The notes under the pieces: model-generated
Databases searched by the model: none
Told to the model about the DNA's origin: nothing
Seen by the model: the letters and a program-made list of their open reading frames with translations, nothing else
Part shown: positions 9,144 through 21,051 of the stretch, in pieces
Layout: every line of letters starts with the position of its first letter
How positions within the stretch are numbered: the first letter of the stretch is position 1
Source of the DNA: Lujinxingiaceae bacterium
GTDB lineage: Bacteria; Myxococcota_A; Bradymonadia; Bradymonadales; Bradymonadaceae
Reading direction: 5' to 3'
DNA length: 64,000 nucleotides
NCBI GenBank assembly: GCA_013697635.1
Contig: JACCWM010000058.1
Coordinates: 80,617-144,616, forward strand
Program-made: the position numbers and the translations under genes

Positions 9144-11171
9144 ATGCACTGCAGGCCTCAGCTCGTCTGGATCTTTGCGCTCACCTTCGCCCTGACGGCC
9201 TGCTCTGACGACACGACCTCTGGTAAACTCGGCGCCGATGGCTGCCCCGTTGGTCAGACTCGCTCCGAGAGCGGACAATGCGTCAACGCGTCCGGCACCA
9301 ACAATGGGACCGACGACGCCAACCATGGCGCGAACAATGGCGCGAACAATGGCGCCAACAATGGCTCGAGTAACAACGGCACGCACAACAACACCAACAA
9401 CAACAACGATGCGAATAACGGCGCGAATAACGACGCCCACAGCGATGCCCACGGCGATGCCAATCACGACGTCGACGCCAGCGCGGCGGACACCGCAACG
9501 CCCTGTGTAAATCTGGAATGCCAGCAGGTCACCTGCGCGGTGGGCCTTGGAACCACGCGTGTTTCGGGCAAGGTGACGATCCCATCGGGCGCGCTGCCGT
9601 TGCCCGGCGTGCACGTCTACGTACCCAATGGCCCGCTTTCACCGCTGATCGATGGAGCGAGCTGCGATCGCTGCGATGCGATGATCTCCGGGCTGCCGCT
9701 GGTGCGCACCACGACGGACGTGCGCGGTGAGTTCGTCTTGGAAAACGTTCCAGTAGGCCAAGATATCCCGCTCGTGATTCAGGTCGGCAAGTGGCGCCGT
9801 CAGATTGTGCTGCCCAACGTCGAGGCCTGCACCGACAATGCGATCACGGACCACGCCATGACGCGGCTTCCTCGAAATCAACAGGAAGGCGATTTGCCCA
9901 AGATCGCGCTGACCACCGGCAGCTCGGACGCGCTCGAGTGCCTGCTGCACAAGGTCGGCATCGACCACGCCGAGTTCACCCCCGAGGGCGGCGGCGGGCG
10001 CGTCAACCTCTACGCCGGCCTCAGCGGAGGCACGCGCTACGATGCCACGCTCAACGAGGGCGCCTTATACACCAAATCAGGATTGCTGTGGAGCGCTCCT
10101 GACGGTCTCGACAACCTCAAAAAGTACGACATCGTCTTGCTCGCCTGTGAGGGCGGCGGTCACAAACCGGCCAACAAGCCGGAGGAGGCTCGCCAGACGC
10201 TCAAGGAGTTCACCGAGCTTGGGGGTCGCGTCTTTCTCACCCATTGGCACAGCATCTGGCTGCAATACGGTCCTGAGGACTTCCGATCGGTGGCGACCTG
10301 GGGCGGAAGCGGCGGCGGAGGTTCTCCCGGCCACGTGGACACGACCTTCGCCAAAGGCATGACGCTCGCCGATTGGCTCTTCGAGAACGAAGGCTCCCAG
10401 GTCCATGGACAAATCGTGCTTGCCGGAACCCAGAAGACGCTCGGTGGCATCAACCACGATCTCGCCCAGCGCTGGATCTCGCTCAACCCCCTCGATGATC
10501 GTTCGATCCAGTATTTCAGCTTCAATACGCCCGTAGGCGCGCCCGACACCGAGCAGTGCGGACGCGTGGTTTTCAGTGACATTCACGTCTCCTCGGGCGA
10601 CTCGAGCGGCAAGGCCTTTCCTACCGGTTGCACCTCGCCCGGGCTGACCCCTCAGCAAAAGGCGCTGGTCTTTATGCTCTTCGACCTGTCCTCCTGCATC
10701 GAGCCCGATGCCCAGTGCCAGCCCACCACCTGTGTGGCCCAGCAGGCCACCTGCGGCACGATCCCCGACGGCTGCGGCGGCGAAAGCCTCGACTGCGGTA
10801 GCCCCTGCTGCATCAAGCAGGCCGCGGTCTGCAATGCTGATTCGACTTGCTGCGACAGTCTGGTCTGCACGGACGGAACCTGCCAGGCGCCGCGCTGCCG
10901 CGTGGTCGAAGAGTCCTGTAATGCCAATTCGCTTTGCTGCGACAATCTGGTCTGCACCAATGGCACATGCGCGCCCCCCCCCTGTCGCACACAGGGCGCC
11001 ATATGCAACGCCAACGCGCTTTGTTGCAATAATCTGGTTTGTACGAACGGCTCCTGCCAGCCGCCGCCCTGCAAGGTGCTCGGTTCAACCTGTGAAGCCA
11101 ACTCAAATTGCTGCTCGAATATCTGCGCGCGCCCGGCTGGCCAAACCAGCGGCACTTGCATCCAGGGTTGA
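9144..11171 (+). CDS. Modular lipoprotein: carboxypeptidase-regulatory-like domain, amidotransferase-like fold, four knottin-like Cys repeats
   Basis: 675 residues from ATG 9144, which has GGAG 8 bases upstream and gives a lipoprotein signal ending LTAC (Cys20); the frame extends 10 codons further without improving it. After the lipobox comes an Asn/Gly/Asp/Ala-rich linker (about 50-115). Next is a carboxypeptidase regulatory-like beta domain (VSGKVTIPSGALPLPGVHVY, then DVRGEFVLENVPVG). A domain with YDIVLLACEGGGHK and GGRVFLTHWHS resembles ThuA/class-I glutamine-amidotransferase-like folds. The C-terminus has four repeats of C-x6-C-x5-CC-x3/4-C-x(n)-C, the same design as the two arrays at 38.9-42.9 kb. 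It is predicted to sit on the cell surface or in the periplasm and be disulfide-rich. Function unknown. Confidence 0.85.
   Translation: MHCRPQLVWIFALTFALTACSDDTTSGKLGADGCPVGQTRSESGQCVNASGTNNGTDDANHGANNGANNGANNGSSNNGTHNNTNNNNDANNGANNDAHSDAHGDANHDVDASAADTATPCVNLECQQVTCAVGLGTTRVSGKVTIPSGALPLPGVHVYVPNGPLSPLIDGASCDRCDAMISGLPLVRTTTDVRGEFVLENVPVGQDIPLVIQVGKWRRQIVLPNVEACTDNAITDHAMTRLPRNQQEGDLPKIALTTGSSDALECLLHKVGIDHAEFTPEGGGGRVNLYAGLSGGTRYDATLNEGALYTKSGLLWSAPDGLDNLKKYDIVLLACEGGGHKPANKPEEARQTLKEFTELGGRVFLTHWHSIWLQYGPEDFRSVATWGGSGGGGSPGHVDTTFAKGMTLADWLFENEGSQVHGQIVLAGTQKTLGGINHDLAQRWISLNPLDDRSIQYFSFNTPVGAPDTEQCGRVVFSDIHVSSGDSSGKAFPTGCTSPGLTPQQKALVFMLFDLSSCIEPDAQCQPTTCVAQQATCGTIPDGCGGESLDCGSPCCIKQAAVCNADSTCCDSLVCTDGTCQAPRCRVVEESCNANSLCCDNLVCTNGTCAPPPCRTQGAICNANALCCNNLVCTNGSCQPPPCKVLGSTCEANSNCCSNICARPAGQTSGTCIQG
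9324..9370 (+). repeat. 12-bp tandem repeat encoding an NNGA linker
   Basis: Three to four near-identical copies of a GGCGCGAACAAT unit encode repeated Asn-Asn-Gly-Ala. The unit is a multiple of three, so gain or loss of copies changes linker length without a frameshift. Confidence 0.75.
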
Positions 11172-11267
11172 TTCAAGCGCTTTGCGAACACCGCTCACGT
11201 GCGCCCGCCATCGGCAGGCTCGCGTGAGCACACACCTTTTCTACGGAAAAAACAAAAACCATCCGAG

Positions 11268-12260
11268 GTGGCCCTGGCGCTCATTCTCTTTGACGGCGGC
11301 CTGCAGACCTCGCTGGACTCGGTGCGCCGGGCTTGGAAGCCGGCCGGTCTGCTGGCCACGCTCGGCGTGGTGCTGACCGCCGGCGTTGTGGCCGTGGGCG
11401 CCGTCTTTTTCTTTGGGGCTGTCTTGGCTCTACGCGCTGTTGCTGGGCAGCATCGTCTCCTCGACCGACGCTGCGGCAGTCTTCTCGAGCTTGCTGCAGC
11501 TCGAGGAGCGCCTCTCCTCGACGCTCGAAATGGAGAGCGGCGCCAACGATCCGATGGCGATCTTTTTGACGGTGCTCTTCATCGAATTGATCCGCGGCCA
11601 GGTCGAGCTGGGCTTCGACATGGGCTTGATGTTTGCCATGCAGATGGGCCTTGGCGCGATCGTCGGCCTGGTCGTCGGCAAGCTCGGAGCACGTCTGATC
11701 AACCGCACCCCGGGCCTGTACCCGGTGCTGGCCACAGCGCTTGCCCTGACGGCCTTTGGGTTGGCCGCCGAGATCGGGGGAAGCGGCTTTTTGGCCGTCT
11801 ACCTGGCCGGCGTCTTGATCGGCAACAAGCGCATTATCTTTCAGCGAGGCATCTACCAGTTTCATGACGCGGCGGCCTGGACCTCGCAGATCGTGATGTT
11901 CATCTTGCTGGGCATGTTGAGCTTTCCCACCCAGCTTTGGAACGTGGCCTGGGAGGGCATCTTGGTGGCCATGGTGCTCACCTTCGTCGCGCGTCCGCTG
12001 GTGATTTTTTCGACGATGGGCTTCTTTGGGTTCAACTGGCGCGAGATGACACTGCTCTCGTGGGCCGGGCTCCGCTGGGCGAGCTCCACACCTACTATCA
12101 GGTGGACATCGCCCAGCCCCCCGAGCGCAGCCTCGCAGAGCTGTTCATCGACCACAAGGCCGGCGAGCGCGGCGAGTTTGCCCAAAAACTTGTGCCGACT
12201 CGACGCGGATTTGCGGCACAATTGGTGCCGGGGCACCGCGTCGAGCCGGCGTGGGGAGTC
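11268..12260 (+). pseudogene. Decayed NhaP2/CvrA-type K+(Na+)/H+ antiporter
   Basis: Homology starts abruptly at VALALILFDGGLQTSL, the third helix of the family, so the first roughly 65 residues are missing and no hydrophobic stretch lies upstream. The frame then shifts at the GGGG run at 11415-11418: removing one G gives continuous VFFFGLSWLYALLLGS. The next 220 residues follow the family closely, with STDAAAVFS and LEMESGANDPMAIFL around the ion-binding core. Homology stops at LLSWAGLR near 12068, exactly where the conserved RGAVPI motif should begin. The downstream 190 bases are open in another frame but unrecognised, and run into greA. Two breaks plus a missing N-terminus argue for a true pseudogene; the G-run alone could be a sequencing error. 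Confidence 0.8.
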
Positions 12261-12740
12261 CTATTTGTACACGACGCGTACGATCTCGATCGTGCGGTCG
12301 CCGCCGGGGGCTTTGATGATGCCTTCGTCGCCGACCTCTTTGCCGAGCAGGGCGCGGGCGATGGGGCTGGTGTAGGAGATCTTGCTCTCTTTGATGTCGG
12401 CCTCGTCGTCGCCGACGATCTGGTAGATCTTCTCGGCGTCGTCGGCGGAGTCGAAGACGGTGACCGTGGCGCCAAAGACGACGCGGTCGCCGGAGAGCTC
12501 GGTGGGGTCGATGATCTGGGCCAGGGCGAGCTTGCCCTCGACCTCACGCAGGCGTCCCTCGACGAAGCCCTGGTTGTGCTTGGCCGCGTGATACTCGGCG
12601 TTCTCCTTGAGGTCGCCGTGGGCGCGGGCCTCCTCGATGTCTTTGATCACCTTGGGGCGCTCGACATGCTTGAGGTTGTAGAGCTCCTCTTTGAGGCGAC
12701 GATGTCCTTCAACGGTCATGGGAATCTTCGTCATGGTCAT
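12261..12740 (-). CDS. greA: Transcription elongation factor GreA
   Basis: 159 residues, the usual length. The N-terminal coiled coil carries the tip acidic residues in the family segment [17 protein letters not shown], which stimulate the RNA polymerase cleavage of backtracked transcripts. The C-terminal FKBP-like domain has [19 protein letters not shown] 12740 has AAGGA 7 bases upstream; ATG 12734 is an alternative. It is isolated, downstream of the carB terminator, so it must have its own promoter in 12741-12800, where I find no clear sigma-70 pair. Confidence 0.97.
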   Translation of the reverse strand: MTMTKIPMTVEGHRRLKEELYNLKHVERPKVIKDIEEARAHGDLKENAEYHAAKHNQGFVEGRLREVEGKLALAQIIDPTELSGDRVVFGATVTVFDSADDAEKIYQIVGDDEADIKESKISYTSPIARALLGKEVGDEGIIKAPGGDRTIEIVRVVYK

Positions 12741-12800
12741 GGCGTGTCCTTGTCCTACGGTTCAATTTACGTAGTAGAAAATAAGTTCATGCGGGCGATC

Positions 12801-12836
12801 AAAAACAAGTGACCCACACCAATGTGTGGGTCACTT
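12801..12836 (-). terminator. Rho-independent terminator after carB
   Basis: A perfect 13-bp stem (AAGTGACCCACAC with its complement) has a 4-base loop. On the minus strand the stem is followed by GTTTTTG. It separates carB from greA. Confidence 0.92.
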
Positions 12837-12884
12837 GCTTCGGGCATCCAGTGCTGAAACAAAACTGCGTTTTTGGTTTATATG

Positions 12885-16154
<3,270 letters not shown>

Positions 16155-16182
16155 ACGTATGTTCCTCGTTACCTGTATTGAA

Positions 16183-16197
16183 CGCTCGAATCGAGCG
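16183..16197 (-). promoter_or_regulatory. Palindrome in the carB leader, possible operator or hairpin
   Basis: CGCTCGA-A-TCGAGCG is a perfect inverted repeat with a 1-base centre, about 30 bases upstream of the carB start. It could be a regulator-binding site. The role is inferred from position only. Confidence 0.25.
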
Positions 16198-16273
16198 CAG
16201 CCCGGAGGGGACCCGGCCCGGTGGGGAGTTGTATCATCATGGCCAAAGAATTCAACGTCCGCGCAGACCTAAA

Positions 16274-17464
16274 TCAGTCCTGGCAGGCGTCGCGAATGGT
16301 ATCCTGAAACTCTCGCAGGATCAGGACCTCTTTGCCCGGGCGCACCGGAATGCCCGTGGTCAGAAAGCAGGCGGCGATCTGGCGCGCCCGATCGCCCCAG
16401 GCGAGCTGGCGCATAAAGCCCAGATGGCCAAAGGTCTGCTGGGTATTGCGGCCAAAGACGTTGAAGGCCGTGCGCTTTCGTCCCAGAATGAAGCCCAGCC
16501 CGTAGCGCTGCGGAGTGAAGGCCAGCGTCCAGTCCATGCTGGCCATGACCTGCTCGGCCGTCGCGCGCTGGACTTGACGCTCGCTCAAGATCTGTCTCTC
16601 ACCAAGCTGTCCGCCGTTTACCAACATCTGGAAGAATCGACTTGTTTCCTCGGCCGTGCTCACGATGTTGCCGGCAGGAATGACCGACTCAAAGACGGCC
16701 GGGCGATTCATCACGGCCAGGGCTTGGACCAGATCGACGTCGAGCAGGCGGCTCATCAGGCCGGTCAAGGCGGCCGGCGGTAGCCTGTCGACGCGCTCGC
16801 AGGAGGCCGTCTGCCAGTAGCGTGAGGGGTCGATGCCGTAGCCCAGCGTGTCGAAGCCCAGCGGCTCGCGGATCTCTTCGCGCAAAAAAGTGGCGATGTC
16901 GCGCCCGTCGGCGCGACGAATGATCTCGGCTATCACATAGCCGCCGCTGATGATGTGGTAGCTCGTGCGCCGGCCCGGGAAATGCCAGGGTTTCTGGGCA
17001 CAGATTTTGGCGATGATCCGGTCCCAGTCTCGGATCAGGTCGTCGTGCAGATGCCAGAAGATCATCGGGATCCCGGCGCTGTGCGTCAGGATGTGGCGCA
17101 GGGTAATGTGTTGCTTTCCCTGCTGGCCAAACTCCGGGATATACCAGCACACGGGATCATCGACGTGGACGATGCCGCGATCGAGCAGGATGTGCAGCGC
17201 CGTTGCGCTGATGCTCTTGGAGATCGAGAAGTTCAAAAAGCGCGTCTCGCGATCGACCGGCTGGCGGGCGTTGCCACAGATCGGGCGGTAATCGCCCAGC
17301 GCCTCGTGCAAGACGATCTGACCGCGCCGGCGCACGCAGACCTGGATGGCCGGGTACTTGCCGGTGGCGCGAAGCGCCACGAGCAGGGCACGCGCCTCCT
17401 CGATCTTGCTGGCGCTCATGGCGACCGATTCGGGGTCGACCGGATCGAACGAAGCCTTGTTCAT
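16274..17464 (-). CDS. Beta-lactamase-fold serine hydrolase (class C/EstB-like)
   Basis: 396 residues. The nucleophile motif SISK (in FLNFSISKSISATAL) matches SxxK. The tyrosine motif lies in PGRRTSYHIISGGYVIAEII, the YH-x(4)-G form seen in EstB-like esterases. GHLGF near the C-terminus gives the HxG equivalent of KTG. No signal peptide is visible, so a cytoplasmic esterase or peptidase is likelier than a secreted beta-lactamase. ATG 17464 has GGAG 8 bases upstream, better placed than the in-frame GTG at 17473. It lies 12 bases downstream of the symporter gene and should share its transcript, suggesting hydrolysis of an imported compound. Confidence 0.85.
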   Translation of the reverse strand: MNKASFDPVDPESVAMSASKIEEARALLVALRATGKYPAIQVCVRRRGQIVLHEALGDYRPICGNARQPVDRETRFLNFSISKSISATALHILLDRGIVHVDDPVCWYIPEFGQQGKQHITLRHILTHSAGIPMIFWHLHDDLIRDWDRIIAKICAQKPWHFPGRRTSYHIISGGYVIAEIIRRADGRDIATFLREEIREPLGFDTLGYGIDPSRYWQTASCERVDRLPPAALTGLMSRLLDVDLVQALAVMNRPAVFESVIPAGNIVSTAEETSRFFQMLVNGGQLGERQILSERQVQRATAEQVMASMDWTLAFTPQRYGLGFILGRKRTAFNVFGRNTQQTFGHLGFMRQLAWGDRARQIAACFLTTGIPVRPGKEVLILREFQDTIRDACQD

Positions 17465-17476
17465 GGTGCTCACTCC

Positions 17477-19369
17477 TCAGTCGAATTCCCCTGCGCGGTG
17501 GCGGGCCCAATAGGAGTTGAGCGCGGCGCTGACTTTTTTGGAGAGCATGATCACACCCAAGATATTGGGGAAGGCCATCGAGAGGATCATCAGGTCGGAG
17601 AAGTCCAACACGTTGGAGAGGCTGGAGACGGCGCCAAGCCATACAAAAAACAAGAAGATGGCGCGGTAGGTCATCGATTGGTCGGCGCCGAAGAGAAAGG
17701 TCCAGCAGCGCTCGCCGTAGTAGCTCCACGAGATCATGGTGCTGAAGGCAAAGAGCACGACGGCCAATGAGAGAATGTAGGGGAACCACCAGATGACGGT
17801 CTCGAAGGCCGCTGAGGTCAACTCGACGCCTTGCAATCCGGCCGTGGCCGGGTCAGCGTAGACGCCCGTGATCACGACGACGATGCCGGTCATGAAACAG
17901 ACGATCAGGGTGTCGATAAACGGCTCGAGCAAGGCGACCAGCCCCTCGCGAACGGGCTCGTTGGTCTTGGCCGCGGAGTGCGCGATGGCCGCCGAGCCGA
18001 CGCCGGCCTCGTTGCTGAACGCCGCACGGCGCACGCCCTGGATAAAGACGCCGACCATGCCGCCCAGGCCGGCGGCAGGCTGGAAAGCCTCGGAGACGAT
18101 GACCCAGATGGCCTGGGGGATGAGCGTAAAGTTGACGACGAGGATCCACAGCGCAGCGAGCACGTACATGATGCACATCGCCGGCACGATCTTGGAGGCA
18201 ACGTTGCCGATGCTCTTGATGCCGCCGATGATCACCAGGCCAACCAGCGCGGCCAGCACCATGCCGTAGAGCCATGCGCGGTTAGGAACGCCGCCGCCAA
18301 TGGGCGCGACGTTTGCGGCCGTGATGTTATCGGGTCTCGACCACTCGACGTTTCGTCCGACGACGGTGCCAAGCTGAAGTACGGTGACGTTTCTGACGGC
18401 GGCGTCATAGTCCGGTCCGGCGTCGGCGGCCTGAACGGGAATGTCGATCACATAGCGGCCGTTGTCGGCGCGCCAGTCTTCGACACCGATTAGAAGGTGA
18501 GCTATGGGCAGAAAGCTGGGCGCAGGCGCATTGGCGTCGAGCTGGCGATCCGCGGCAACCTCGAAGCGCACCAGGTGGCGGCGATAATCCAAGACTTGTG
18601 GGGTGCTCGCTGTCAGGCGCACTTCACCGCTGGCGCGCTCGCCACCGAGCCAGGGAATGATCTGGGTGATGGCCTGAAAGCTCTGGTTGGACTGGAACAT
18701 GTTGCCGCCGCCAAACGAGCCACCGATGCAGAGCACGGCAAAAAAGCCGGCCATGTATTTACCGAGGTTAGGAAAGCCGATCTCGGCCAGGCCGTCGCGC
18801 AGATAAACCATCGGGCCGCCTTGAACCACGCCGTTTGCGTCGACCTTGCGGTACATCTGGCCCAGGGTGCACTCGGCGAACTTGCTGGTCATGCCGAAGA
18901 CGGCCGCGACCATCATCCAGAACACCGCTCCCGGGCCGCCGAGGCTGACGGCGATCGCGACACCGGCGATGTTGCCCAGGCCGACGGTCGCCGAGAGTGC
19001 CGCGCTCAACGCCTGAAAGTGCGTGACCTCGCCGGGGCTGTTCGGATCGTCGTACTTGCCGCGCACGATCTGAATGGCGTGGCGCACGCCGCGAAGATTG
19101 ATGAAATCGAAGCGGAAGGTGAAGAAGATCGCGCCGCCGATGAGCACCAGAACGACGAGCGGCATCTGCTGCAAAAACCACCAGACCCCTCCGATGGCCT
19201 GGGGCACCGAGGCGAAGAGCACGCTCGCCATCATGCCCACGATCGAGCCAAACGCCGCGTCGACGCGGCCCATCGCGCCATCGCCAGTGATGGCGGCGAG
19301 GATCGCGAAGATGATGATCACCGCGATGAGCGCGGCGTATTTCTGCGAGAGCTTGAGGAGCGGCTTCAT
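17477..19369 (-). CDS. Alanine/glycine:cation symporter (AGCS family) with a large insertion
   Basis: 630 residues against a usual 450-540. The family signature is present in GKYDDPNSPGEVTHFQALSA and in ALSATVGLGNIAGVAIAVSL. The second half has AFSNEAGVGSAAIAHSAAKT and FAFSTMISWSYYGER. It imports small amino acids with Na+ (or H+). A hydrophilic block of about 125 residues (roughly 245-370) separates SFQAITQIIPWL from NRAWLYGMVLAAL; it is rich in beta-forming residues and Asp/Arg. ATG 19369 has AAGGG upstream. It is the first gene of a two-gene leftward unit with the hydrolase. Confidence 0.9.
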   Translation of the reverse strand: MKPLLKLSQKYAALIAVIIIFAILAAITGDGAMGRVDAAFGSIVGMMASVLFASVPQAIGGVWWFLQQMPLVVLVLIGGAIFFTFRFDFINLRGVRHAIQIVRGKYDDPNSPGEVTHFQALSAALSATVGLGNIAGVAIAVSLGGPGAVFWMMVAAVFGMTSKFAECTLGQMYRKVDANGVVQGGPMVYLRDGLAEIGFPNLGKYMAGFFAVLCIGGSFGGGNMFQSNQSFQAITQIIPWLGGERASGEVRLTASTPQVLDYRRHLVRFEVAADRQLDANAPAPSFLPIAHLLIGVEDWRADNGRYVIDIPVQAADAGPDYDAAVRNVTVLQLGTVVGRNVEWSRPDNITAANVAPIGGGVPNRAWLYGMVLAALVGLVIIGGIKSIGNVASKIVPAMCIMYVLAALWILVVNFTLIPQAIWVIVSEAFQPAAGLGGMVGVFIQGVRRAAFSNEAGVGSAAIAHSAAKTNEPVREGLVALLEPFIDTLIVCFMTGIVVVITGVYADPATAGLQGVELTSAAFETVIWWFPYILSLAVVLFAFSTMISWSYYGERCWTFLFGADQSMTYRAIFLFFVWLGAVSSLSNVLDFSDLMILSMAFPNILGVIMLSKKVSAALNSYWARHRAGEFD

Positions 19370-19780
19370 GGACGACCCTTTACGACTGGTTTGGTGGACT
19401 GCGCTGAAGCAATCAGCCAGCAACATTCAGCATTTATGCTGCTGACTTACCACCAGGTCGTAGGGCCTGCAACTGCTGAGTGAACCGAAAGGGGCGCGGG
19501 TTCAGGGTTTCCAGCCGGCTTTGCGTCGCGCCGGGCCGACGTCTTTGTCGGAGGGCTCAACGCTCATCAGATTAGGCATAGATCGAGTGAAGGTCTTCGT
19601 CGGTCATGCCGCCTTGCCAATAATCGTAATTTCGTGGGCTCACCGCGAAGCGTGTGGCAACTGTGAAGCTGGGGGCAACAGTTGGGGAAGTTTATTAGTA
19701 TGGACGGCGCGCGGCGCAGTTGTCACTGTGAGCCGACGGTGTGCGGAATGGACCGGCAACGATCTGGCACGGGATGAGCG
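19370..19780. other. Intergenic region with only weak mini-ORFs
   Basis: This 411-base gap must hold divergent promoters for the symporter and the dioxygenase-like lipoprotein, but I cannot assign them. On the minus strand, a GTG-initiated frame of about 23 codons reads MSPRNYDYWQGGMTDEDLHS near its start, and a downstream 21-codon ATG frame reads MSVEPSDKDVGPARRKAGWK. Both look protein-like but are too short to call; they might be remnants of a lost gene. Confidence 0.3.
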
Positions 19781-20494
19781 ATGAGTGAAACGAGTTCGAG
19801 ACGGCAATTTCTTCGATGGCTGAGCATCTCGCCAGGGGCGGCGATTCTGCTGGCGGGCTGCAGCAGCTGTCCAAGCGGCACGGGCGAAGACACAGGTCTT
19901 GGCAAGGATACAGGCAATGCAGGCCCCGATGTGGGCCCCGATGTGGGCCCCGATGTGGGCGGCGACGTGACTAACGCGACCTGTCAGCCCACTGGATCGG
20001 ATATCAAAGGCCCATTTCATGTCGCGGGCGCGCCGCAGCGGGCTGTGATTGCCAGCGCCGATGAGCCCGGTGATCGCCTCACGATCGAGGGCAGGGTGGT
20101 TGACGTGGACTGCAAGCCCGTCGCCGACGCTTTGCTTGACGTCTGGCAGGCCGATGACGAGGGCGCCTACCATGGTGCTGACCAGGAGTATCGCCTGCGT
20201 GGCCAGATCAAGAGCGATGCTCAGGGCTATTATGCCTTCGAGTCAATTCGTCCCGGTCACTACCCACTGGGCAACTCCATGCGCCCAGCCCACATTCATT
20301 TCACTGTGAGCAAGCCGGGTTTCGTGCCGCTGACGACGCAGCTGTATTTCGCCGGCGATCCCTACCTCAAGCCAAACGATCCGTGTGGCAGCAGTTGTAA
20401 TTCGGGGGACCCGACATTGATCATCGCGCTCAACGAGGACGTAGGGCAGGGCGGCTGGCAGGGAACTTTCGATATCGTGTTGCGACGCTCCTGA
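19781..20494 (+). CDS. Tat-exported lipoprotein with an intradiol ring-cleavage dioxygenase domain
   Basis: 237 residues. The signal SRRQFLRWLSISPG carries a twin-arginine motif and ends in LLAGC (Cys30), giving a Tat lipoprotein. A Gly/Asp linker with a GPDV repeat follows. The domain from about residue 85 matches intradiol dioxygenases: GRVVDVDCKPVADALLDVWQ, GYYAFESIRPGHYP and RPAHIHF. The Tyr in GHYP and the two His in HIH correspond to Fe(III) ligands; the first Tyr ligand is probably one in GAYHG. Classical enzymes cleave catechols in the cytoplasm; exported relatives of this type have mostly unknown substrates. It is monocistronic and convergent with the next gene. Confidence 0.85.
   Translation: MSETSSRRQFLRWLSISPGAAILLAGCSSCPSGTGEDTGLGKDTGNAGPDVGPDVGPDVGGDVTNATCQPTGSDIKGPFHVAGAPQRAVIASADEPGDRLTIEGRVVDVDCKPVADALLDVWQADDEGAYHGADQEYRLRGQIKSDAQGYYAFESIRPGHYPLGNSMRPAHIHFTVSKPGFVPLTTQLYFAGDPYLKPNDPCGSSCNSGDPTLIIALNEDVGQGGWQGTFDIVLRRS
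19922..19957 (+). repeat. Three tandem 12-bp units encoding GPDV
   Basis: GGCCCCGATGTG is present three times without change, within the linker just after the lipobox of the dioxygenase-like lipoprotein. Copy number changes would keep the frame. Confidence 0.9.
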
Positions 20495-20498
20495 GGGT

Positions 20499-21026
20499 TC
20501 AAAGCACGGCCCACATTTTGACCCAAAACATAGGGTTCGCCAAAATGAGGGCGCCGGAGAGCATCACGCCAACAATGGCCGCCAGGATCAGCCCGCTGAG
20601 GCGCTCCTGAAGCTCGACCAACCGAACGGCCCAGACGCCACCGCAGACCAGCATCACCGCCAGTGGGATCACGAAGTGGCCGAGTCGCAACAAGAACGGG
20701 TAATTCCAAAAGATTTCATACTCCACACTCAAGATCGAGATGGCGGCCATCAGGATCGTTGCGCCCAAAACGGTGATGTACCAGAGCATCGCGGGCAGCG
20801 TTGGATGGCGCATGTTGACGAAGAGCAGAAGGCCAGCCAGCACCAGGGCTGCGAACAGGGCAGCAGCGAGGTAGATCAAGTTAAGCCCGTAGGGCAGGAA
20901 CATGCCCAGGCCGGCGAAGCCAAGAACGAGCATCGCCGGGCGCATCCAATTGGCTTGAGCAAAGGTCGTTTTGGTCAGCGAGCGCCCTGTGGCAAAAGCG
21001 CTCAAAATCAGCAGCATGTAGAGCAT
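20499..21026 (-). CDS. Integral membrane protein of unknown function
   Basis: 175 residues with about five or six hydrophobic helices, e.g. NLIYLAAALFAALVLAGLLL and FVIPLAVMLVCGGVWAV. No family was recognised. The frame is open and hydrophobic for ten more codons upstream (reading NYWTIALFC) without an ATG, so the true start could be a rare codon and the first helix could begin earlier. It follows the 21052-21648 gene on the same strand and both probably form an envelope-related unit. Function cannot be deduced. Confidence 0.6.
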   Translation of the reverse strand: MLYMLLILSAFATGRSLTKTTFAQANWMRPAMLVLGFAGLGMFLPYGLNLIYLAAALFAALVLAGLLLFVNMRHPTLPAMLWYITVLGATILMAAISILSVEYEIFWNYPFLLRLGHFVIPLAVMLVCGGVWAVRLVELQERLSGLILAAIVGVMLSGALILANPMFWVKMWAVL

Positions 21027-21051
21027 GCAAAAGAGTGCAATTGTCCAATAG

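Noticed and set aside
11193..11229. GCTCACG/CGTGAGC hairpin after the 9144 gene as a terminator
   Set aside because: Seven-bp stem with a 23-base loop; too weak to support.
12069..12260. Open frame (GELHTYYQVDIAQPPERS...) after the antiporter break, as its C-terminal remnant
   Set aside because: It shows no similarity I can recognise to the antiporter tail and continues without a stop through antisense greA, so it was not counted as part of a known domain.
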